Source of the DNA: an uncultured Luteimonas sp.
GTDB lineage: Bacteria; Pseudomonadota; Gammaproteobacteria; Xanthomonadales; Xanthomonadaceae
DNA length: 56,552 nt
Assembly (NCBI GenBank): GCA_934541015.1
Contig: CAKTDC010000019.1
Coordinates: 1-56,552 of the forward strand
Direction: 5' to 3'
Below are positions 51,476 to 56,552 of this stretch, piece by piece. The translations under genes were made by a program, and so were the position numbers. Below the pieces are notes generated by a model that saw only the letters and a list, made by a program, of their open reading frames with translations, had not been told where the DNA came from and searched no databases. Numbering within the stretch: the stretch's first letter is position 1; each line of letters starts with the position of its first letter.

Positions 51476-52379
51476 GCATCGCTCCTTCGTCTTGAGCCAA
51501 CGGAGCGCGCACGGAGTTCCCCCGAGGGGCGTGGGCGCCCCGGTGGGGTGGATGAATCCCTGACACGGTGGTCAGGTGATGATGAGCTTCAACAGCTTGT
51601 TCGTGATCGCAGACCAGCTGGAAGTGGGCATATCCCGCCCATTACAAGCAGGCGTTGGCTTTCTCCAGCCTCCTCTACCCGTGCGTCCAACAGTCTCCCT
51701 TGCGGTCAACCTGCCGCCCGCCAAACAGGCCGGGGTGGGCAGACGCATGGGCTTACCACGTTCCTTCCGAATCACAGGATTGAGTTAGAGCCTTCCTCTC
51801 CGCCGGTGGTCGTTGCGGTGTTCTGCAACCTGGTGACGTAACCCGTCAATGCAGCGGGTTATCCGACCACATCCCGCGTGTCTCGCAGCCTCCACGGGGC
51901 AATCGTATCGACGTTTATCAGAAGTTCAGATATCTTGCTCATATCAACCAGTCTTGCCCCTCACGGACCCTGCTGCTGGGTCGATTTGCGCAAAACCTCG
52001 CGGCTTTACGCACCCTTGCGGGGGGACTTTGTCGAGCGGGCTTCACACAAGTCCGTTGCCGGAAATGCATGCCACTCCAGACTACTGATGGTCACACATC
52101 AGGTTCCGCTCACCGTCGTCCTGACGGCTGGAACAATGACTCGAAAGACACGGACTCGTGTCGTGATGATTTTCCGTTTTGCGCGGAAATACATTGAAAA
52201 ACAGGCACGCAACAGGGTTGCGGGAACGTTCCATGCACGGACGAACCTGCCATTGCGGCGGAGTCCGAAAGCGCTGTCCCAAACTCCGCTTGTTTCTAAT
52301 GTAAGAGCTTTGTTGCTTCGATCTGAGTGACGGGATAGGTCTCGTCAGGACCAGGCGGGCACGAGTCCTCGTGTCGCAC

Positions 52380-52395
52380 ACATTGCGCGATCTTA
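52380..52395 (-). promoter_or_regulatory. 5' exon (ATGT) and -10 box of the intron-split gene
   Basis: On the minus strand TAAGAT (52395-52390) is followed after six bases by ATG (52383-52381) and T (52380), then the intron. The -10 so close to the ATG suggests a leaderless mRNA. The ATGT joins CC-AGA of the 3' exon to restore Met-Ser-Arg. Confidence 0.6.
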
Positions 52396-52474
52396 GCGCG
52401 TCCGGCCGCCGCGCCCGCGACGCGGTGCCGCATGTGCCGGGCGCGCGCCGCGCCGCTCGTCGTAGACTGGCTGC

Positions 52475-53623
52475 GTGGCGCGAAATCATCGGTCAAGCGA
52501 ACTGCGCAGGCCGGGCCGGGATTCCGGGGCCGGTGCGGCGTGGCGCCTGCGCAACGCCTCCAGCCGCGGGATCATGCTGGCCGAGATTCTGGCCCGGGTC
52601 TCGCGCGAGGCGCTGCAGGCCGACCACCTCGACGCCATCCTGCAGCGCATCGTCGACTGCCTGGCGCGCGACCTTCCGGTGGCCATCGCCAGCATCATCC
52701 TGCTCGACGACGATGGCACGCACTTCGTCCACGAAGTGGCTGCCGGGGACCTGCCGCTGGATTCTCCGGCCGGCGCGTCCTGGCCGGTGACGCTCGGCGC
52801 GGCGGGCCGCTGCGCCCGCAGCGGGCAGGCGCAGCTGATCGACGATGTCGCCAGCGATCCCGATTACGTGCCCGGCAACCCCGCGGTCCGCTCCGAATAC
52901 CTGGTGCCGATCCGCCACCGCGACCGCCTGCACGGCGTGCTCAACATCGAAAGTACCGACGCGGGGTTCTTTTCCTCCTGGGTGCGCACGGTGTTCGATG
53001 CGGTCGCCGACCAGATCGCCGGCGCGATCCATCTGGCGCGCACCGCGGAGGCGCTGGAGCAGGCCAATCGCAGGCTGCGCGCGCTGTCGCTCGTCGACGG
53101 TCTGACCGGCGTGGCCAACCGCCGCGGCTTCGACGAGCATCTGGCGGAGGTCTGGGAGCGGCAGGCGCAGGCACGCCGGCCGCTGGCCCTGCTGATGGTG
53201 GACGCCGACTGCTTCAAGGAGCTCAACGACAGCCTCGGCCACCAGTGCGGCGACGAGTGCCTGCGCGAGCTGGCGCGGCTGTGCAGCCGCGCAGCGGCCG
53301 GTGCCGACGAGATGGTCGCGCGCTACGGCGGCGAGGAGCTGGCGCTGCTGTTGCCCGGTCGCGCGGCCCGGCAGGCGGCGGAGATCGCCGAGCGCCTGCG
53401 CCGGGAGGTCGAGGCGGCGACGATGCCGCACCCGCAGTCGCCGGTGGCCGACTGGGTGACGGTGAGCATCGGCGTCTGCGCGCTGGATCCGTGGACCGCC
53501 AGCGGCTCGTACGCGCTGGTGTCCGGCGCCGACCGCGCGCTCTACGCGGCCAAGGCCGCCGGCCGCAACCGGGTGGCGGTGTACGGAGTGGACGGCCGCT
53601 CGTCGCTGGTGCCGCCGCGCTGA
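52475..53623 (+). CDS. GAF-GGDEF diguanylate cyclase
   Basis: A 382-residue soluble signalling protein. Residues about 45-190 are a GAF sensor domain (SEYLVPIRHRDRLHGVLNIES), residues 205-375 a GGDEF cyclase domain (DGLTGVANRRGFDEHL, DADCFKELNDSLGHQCGDE), and the active site is GGEEL at 285-289. The Arg of the upstream RxxD inhibitory site is missing (the stretch reads AGAD), so the enzyme may lack product inhibition. The start is uncertain: GTG at 52475 or ATG at 52574. It is divergent from the intron-split hydrolase gene. Confidence 0.92.
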   Translation: MARNHRSSELRRPGRDSGAGAAWRLRNASSRGIMLAEILARVSREALQADHLDAILQRIVDCLARDLPVAIASIILLDDDGTHFVHEVAAGDLPLDSPAGASWPVTLGAAGRCARSGQAQLIDDVASDPDYVPGNPAVRSEYLVPIRHRDRLHGVLNIESTDAGFFSSWVRTVFDAVADQIAGAIHLARTAEALEQANRRLRALSLVDGLTGVANRRGFDEHLAEVWERQAQARRPLALLMVDADCFKELNDSLGHQCGDECLRELARLCSRAAAGADEMVARYGGEELALLLPGRAARQAAEIAERLRREVEAATMPHPQSPVADWVTVSIGVCALDPWTASGSYALVSGADRALYAAKAAGRNRVAVYGVDGRSSLVPPR

Positions 53624-53643
53624 CCCTTGCCGCGGGCGGCGCC

Positions 53644-54108
53644 CTATCCGGTGAGATGGGTGTCTTCGCCGCGCTGCAGCGGATCGGGCAGGGCGGCGCC
53701 GTCGGGCACGAACGACAGCGCCACCGAATTCAGGCAGTGGCGCTCGCCGGTGGGCGGCGGGCCGTCCGGGAACACGTGCCCGAGGTGGCTGCCGCAGCGC
53801 GCGCAGGTGTCCTCGGTGCGGATCATGCCGTGGCTGGTGTCGCGCACGCGGCGGATGTGGGCCGGGTCCAGCGGCGCGCTGAAGCTGGGCCAGCCGGTGC
53901 CGGAATCAAACTTGGCGCCCGAGCCGAACAGGGGCAGCCCGCACAGCCGGCAGGCGTACAGGCCTTCGCGCTTGTTGTCGAGGAAGACGCCGCAGAACGG
54001 CGCCTCGGTGCCGTGCGCCAGCAGCACGCGGCGCTCCTCGTCGCTGAGCGCGGCTTCCAGCGCGCGGCGCTGCGCCGCATCCGGCGGGGTCAGGTCGAAA
54101 CGGGTCAT
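53644..54108 (-). CDS. msrB: peptide-methionine (R)-S-oxide reductase
   Basis: A 154-residue repair enzyme that reduces the R-epimer of methionine sulfoxide. The catalytic cysteine is Cys125 in [13 protein letters not shown]. The structural zinc is held by Cys53/Cys56 ([11 protein letters not shown]) and Cys102/Cys105 ([14 protein letters not shown]). The substrate motif SGTGWPSF is intact. Cytoplasmic, single-domain form. It is convergent with the GGDEF gene, 20 bp apart. Confidence 0.95.
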   Translation of the reverse strand: MTRFDLTPPDAAQRRALEAALSDEERRVLLAHGTEAPFCGVFLDNKREGLYACRLCGLPLFGSGAKFDSGTGWPSFSAPLDPAHIRRVRDTSHGMIRTEDTCARCGSHLGHVFPDGPPPTGERHCLNSVALSFVPDGAALPDPLQRGEDTHLTG

Positions 54109-54177
54109 CGCAGGCTCCGGTCGGGGCTCACGTCCACAATGGCGGCGCGCGGCGGCGGGGACAAGCCCGCCGCGGGA

Positions 54178-54426
54178 TCACTCTTCAGCCGGCAGCTGGA
54201 ACCAGGCTTCGATCTCGCCCTTGAGCTTGATCGTCATCGGCTGCCCGCGGCGGTCCAGCGCCTTGCCGGCGGCGACCCGGATCCAGCCTTCGCTGATGCA
54301 GTACTCCTCCACGTCGCGGCGTTCGACGCCCTTGAAGCGGATGCCGATGCCGCGCCCGAGCAGGGCCTCGTCGTAGTGCGGGCTGCGCGGATCGTTGCTG
54401 AGGCGGTCGGGAGGAGTGTCGCTCAT
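54178..54426 (-). CDS. DUF3297 family protein
   Basis: An 82-residue protein matching DUF3297 almost end to end (SDTPPDRLSNDPRSPHYDEALLGRGIGIRFKGVERRDVEEYC and SEGWIRVAAGKALDRRGQPMTIKLKGEIEAWF). Function unknown. MSDTPPD at 54426 is chosen over an in-frame ATG three codons upstream, following the family start. Confidence 0.92.
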   Translation of the reverse strand: MSDTPPDRLSNDPRSPHYDEALLGRGIGIRFKGVERRDVEEYCISEGWIRVAAGKALDRRGQPMTIKLKGEIEAWFQLPAEE

Positions 54427-54508
54427 GCGGAACATGGTCTGTCGGGTCGCACCGATTGTAGCCCAGCTGCCGTCACGGACAGGCCGCGACGCGCGGCGGC
54501 CTGCGCCC

Positions 54509-54793
54509 TCATGGTGCTTCCCCGCGTCCCTGCGCCCGTGCCCGCGCGATCACGCGACGGACCAGCGCGCGGTCGACGTGCCGCGAGATCGGCACCGCGC
54601 CCAGCGCGATCGCCTGCTCGCGCTGCCAGCGGGTGATGTCGTAGTGGGCGCCGCTGGTCCGGTCCTGGAATGTGTGCCGCGGCATGTCCAGCCTGGCGGC
54701 GAAGGCGTGCAGCTCGTCGAGCGTGTCGGCCATCAGGTGCGCCCAGCGCTCGCCTCGCCACGAATGGACAGCATCGTCGACATAGACCGCCAT
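54509..54793 (-). CDS. DUF4031 domain protein
   Basis: A 94-residue protein of the DUF4031 family: AVYVDDAVHSWRGERWAHLMADTLDELHAFAARLDM, then HYDITRWQREQAIALGAVPIS. Function unknown. The start MAVYVDD at 54793 matches relatives; an in-frame ATG four codons upstream is possible. Confidence 0.88.
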   Translation of the reverse strand: MAVYVDDAVHSWRGERWAHLMADTLDELHAFAARLDMPRHTFQDRTSGAHYDITRWQREQAIALGAVPISRHVDRALVRRVIARARAQGRGEAP

Positions 54794-54865
54794 GGCCGCG
54801 AGCATAGCAACCGCGCGCGGTGCCGGCTCTGCCGCCGGCGCCGGAGCGCTCGGGCCCGGACCGGG

Positions 54866-55432
54866 TCAGCGATCGGCGAGCGAGGGCTGGCTGAATTCGC
54901 GCCGCAGCCAGTCGTCGATCAGGCGCTTCTCGTAGCGCAGCGAATCGCTGCTGCTGGCGGTGTAGATGCCGTGCAGGTAGTTCAGATCGCGCAGCCGGCG
55001 CTCGCCTTCGGCAACCAGGTTGCCGCCGGCGTCATAGCGCCGGAAGCTGAGCTCGATCACGGGCGGATAGATGTCGCGCAGGATCCGGACATCCTGCATC
55101 TGCACGCCGTGCCACGGCTCGTAGTGGCCGGCGCGGCCGATGTCGGTGATGGTCACCTCCAGGCGTTCGCCGTCGCCGAGCTGGCCGGTGGCCGACTTGC
55201 GCAGGTGCTCGGCGAGCTGGAACACCCAGTTGCCGCGCCGCGCCTCCCAGCGGTTGCCGCTGAGCCTGAGATCGGTGAACTCCGCCGGATCGGTCCACTG
55301 GACCGCGACCGGGCCCTGTTCCGGCAGGGCGCGCGGCGCCGCGGGATCGTCGACGTAGCGGACCCTGGCCTGGACCGCGGCACTGGCGGTCAGCGCGGCA
55401 GCCGCAAGCAGCACAATCAATGCACGTTTCAT
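54866..55432 (-). CDS. secreted DUF3016 family protein
   Basis: A 188-residue exported protein: signal peptide at residues 1-20 (RALIVLLAAAALTASAAVQA), then the DUF3016 domain with VQWTDPAEFTDLRLSGNRWE, LEVTITDIGRAGHYEPW and DVRILRDIYPPVIELSFRRYDAGG. The C-terminal YEKRLIDDWLRREF is typical. Function unknown. The ATG at 55432 gives the signal peptide; an open frame 26 codons longer is unlikely. Confidence 0.9.
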   Translation of the reverse strand: MKRALIVLLAAAALTASAAVQARVRYVDDPAAPRALPEQGPVAVQWTDPAEFTDLRLSGNRWEARRGNWVFQLAEHLRKSATGQLGDGERLEVTITDIGRAGHYEPWHGVQMQDVRILRDIYPPVIELSFRRYDAGGNLVAEGERRLRDLNYLHGIYTASSSDSLRYEKRLIDDWLRREFSQPSLADR

Positions 55433-55653
55433 CGCAGCACTCCCGGGTGGTCCTGGAGCGATTGTGCGCCGGGGGCGCTTAACGGGAAGGAACGCGCGCC
55501 GATCGGCCAAAGGTCCATGTCCGATGCGGTGTGACCTGTCCTCCGACTGCGCTACGCTCGGGCCACGGACTCCGGGATTGGATGGCCGAGATGCGGACAG
55601 TCAGGATCGATCGCTGCACTGGCCCCGCCGCGGGCGCACGGTCCGCCGGCGCG

Positions 55654-56552
55654 ATGAAGCTTGCCAGGACGACGTGGCTGGCGGGCATCGTGTTCGCGCT
55701 GCTGGCGCTGGCGATGCTGCCCGGCTGCGGCCTAGCGGCGCCGGCGCAGGACGCTTCGCTGGAGCGCCGCCTGGCGGCGCGGGCCTTCGAGGATCCGAAG
55801 GCGCAGCAGCTGGCCGCGGCGGCGGCGCTGGGCGATGCCGAAGCGGTGCGCCGGCTGATGCAGGACGAGGGTGTGGATCCGGACGTGCATTTCGGCGGCA
55901 GCAACGGGGGCATGCCGCTGCTGGCCTGGCCGATCTACCGCGGAAATCCCGAGGGCCTGCGGGCGATGCTGGAGCACGGCGCGGATCCGGATGCCGCCAA
56001 GCCCTACCCGCGGGAAGAAGGGCGTGCCGACAGCAACTATGCCAACGCCATGGTCTGGGCCACCGAGCAGGACGACCAGGCCTATCTGAACCTGCTGCTT
56101 GACCACGGCGGGGATCCGGATACGCGCAACGCCAATGACGAGGCCCTGCTGTTCCATGCCTTCATCAAGGGCAACCGGTGGAGGAACGTGCAGCTGCTGG
56201 TCGAGCGGGGGGCGGATGTGAACATCCGGTCGTCCCCTGCCAGCACCATCCTCGTGACCTACGCATCGCGAGGTGGTTTCATGATGACGCACTGGCTGCT
56301 GGAGCATGGCGCGGATCCGACGCTCGACTATGCCTTCAGGAAGCCGGTGCATGCGCCGGACTCGCATGCGATCGAAGCCATCTTCTGGCACCCGGGCGAC
56401 CGGGAAGACCCCAACTGGCAGATCCGTTGCCAGCGCTGGCTGCTCGAACGCGGCCATGAGCGCCCGCCGATGCCGGAGCACTACCGGAAGATGCGCCAGA
56501 CCTTCGGCTTCCCGCACGAGGAGGAGCAGATTCCGCTGCCGGACATGGGCGG
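55654..56552 (+). CDS. ankyrin-repeat lipoprotein (3' end outside window)
   Basis: A partial protein of at least 299 residues running off the right edge. The lipobox is LPGC (Cys25 after LAGIVFALLALAM). At least four ankyrin-like units follow: GNPEGLRAMLEHGADPD, DQAYLNLLLDHGGDPDTRN, WRNVQLLVERGADVNIRS and MMTHWLLEHGADPTLD. Such secreted or periplasmic ankyrin proteins often act as immunity or binding proteins, but no partner is visible. In-frame ATGs at 55582 and 55591 would add about 20 residues before the signal and are less likely. Confidence 0.85.
   Translation, partial: MKLARTTWLAGIVFALLALAMLPGCGLAAPAQDASLERRLAARAFEDPKAQQLAAAAALGDAEAVRRLMQDEGVDPDVHFGGSNGGMPLLAWPIYRGNPEGLRAMLEHGADPDAAKPYPREEGRADSNYANAMVWATEQDDQAYLNLLLDHGGDPDTRNANDEALLFHAFIKGNRWRNVQLLVERGADVNIRSSPASTILVTYASRGGFMMTHWLLEHGADPTLDYAFRKPVHAPDSHAIEAIFWHPGDREDPNWQIRCQRWLLERGHERPPMPEHYRKMRQTFGFPHEEEQIPLPDMG

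Larger units (their letters stand above)
49680..52379 (-). mobile_element. group II intron (chloroplast-like class) with maturase
   Basis: A 2.7-kb intron read on the minus strand. Its 5' end GTGCGAC at 52379 fits GUGYG; its last bases are GAC (AY rule). Domain V occupies 49760-49727 (34 nt, AGCCGTATGCGGGG on one side and CGCACGTACGGTTC on the other). Domain VI follows at 49724-49683: stems GGG/CCC, GGGG-A-GGG/CCC-T-CCCC and GCCC/GGGC, with an unpaired A at 49686, seven bases before the 3' end, as the branch point. The ORF lies in domain IV. Domains I-III (about 51480-52379) contain no separate gene. A possible EBS1 (TCATTG, minus strand, 52139-52134) pairs at five of six positions with the exon end CAATGT. 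Base composition is less GC-rich than the surroundings. Confidence 0.88.

Noticed and set aside
51849..52330. Small plus-strand ORFs upstream of the RT gene
   Set aside because: They lie inside intron domains I-III, on the strand opposite to the structured RNA, and have no family resemblance or ribosome site.

Overview
The window is GC-rich (roughly 70%) chromosomal DNA from a gammaproteobacterium, most likely a Xanthomonadaceae of the Lysobacter/Luteimonas/Pseudoxanthomonas type. Pointers are the protein flavour of pyrE, xth, ampG, rsgA, the malic enzyme and the homodimeric E1 (aceE), a large TonB-dependent receptor, intergenic REP hairpins, and short-leader promoters with a TAGAAT-like -10. 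No rRNA, tRNA, CRISPR array or prophage was seen. The species call is inference from these features only.

Layout. 1-2630: a 9-bp minisatellite at the window edge, a REP pair, a secreted coiled-coil protein, pyrE, the yjdM/phnA zinc-ribbon gene, then a repeat island (degenerate ~19-bp array, REP cruciform, second 9-bp minisatellite). 2629-13202: housekeeping block with exonuclease III, AmpG, a glutaredoxin/A-type/rhodanese fusion, polysaccharide deacetylase, methyltransferase, SGNH hydrolase, an AlaA-type aminotransferase, RsgA and a QEGLA-motif metalloprotease-like protein. 13266-25622: an apparent D-amino-acid / peptidoglycan-peptide utilisation island (LysR regulator, lipoprotein gamma-glutamyltransferase, a VanX-beta-lactamase fusion, TonB receptor, Tat-exported broad-spectrum-type racemase, Na+/glutamate symporter GltS and a lipoprotein D-aminoacylase-like amidohydrolase). 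25856-31241: malic enzyme and pyruvate dehydrogenase E1. 31409-44151: a second serine hydrolase, two NmrA-type oxidoreductases with HxlR and LysR regulators, an acetaldehyde-dehydrogenase/DUF779 pair, a dioxygenase-SDR-aldo/keto reductase run, a CBS protein, cytochrome b561 and a PQQ-type sugar dehydrogenase. 44264-48381: stress and envelope proteins, including a universal stress protein behind a perfect FNR-type box. 48445-52383: a third serine hydrolase gene split just after its start codon by a 2.7-kb group II intron carrying its own reverse transcriptase. 52475-end: diguanylate cyclase, msrB, small DUF proteins and a truncated ankyrin lipoprotein.

How the genes may work together. The island at 13-26 kb is the most coherent system. 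VanX-type D-Ala-D-Ala dipeptidase, gamma-glutamyltransferase and D-aminoacylase activities would free D-Ala and D/L-Glu from cell-wall peptides outside the cytoplasm. The exported racemase would turn D-residues into L-residues, and GltS would carry glutamate in. The TonB receptor could bring the peptides across the outer membrane. Malic enzyme and PDH sit directly beside it. This is inferred from family membership and clustering, not shown.

The second highlight is the group II intron. Domain V, a domain VI hairpin with a bulged A seven bases before the end, the 5' GTGCG and a terminal AC all place its ends at 52379 and 49680. Joining the flanks at those points creates ATG-TCC-AGA in frame with a signal peptide.
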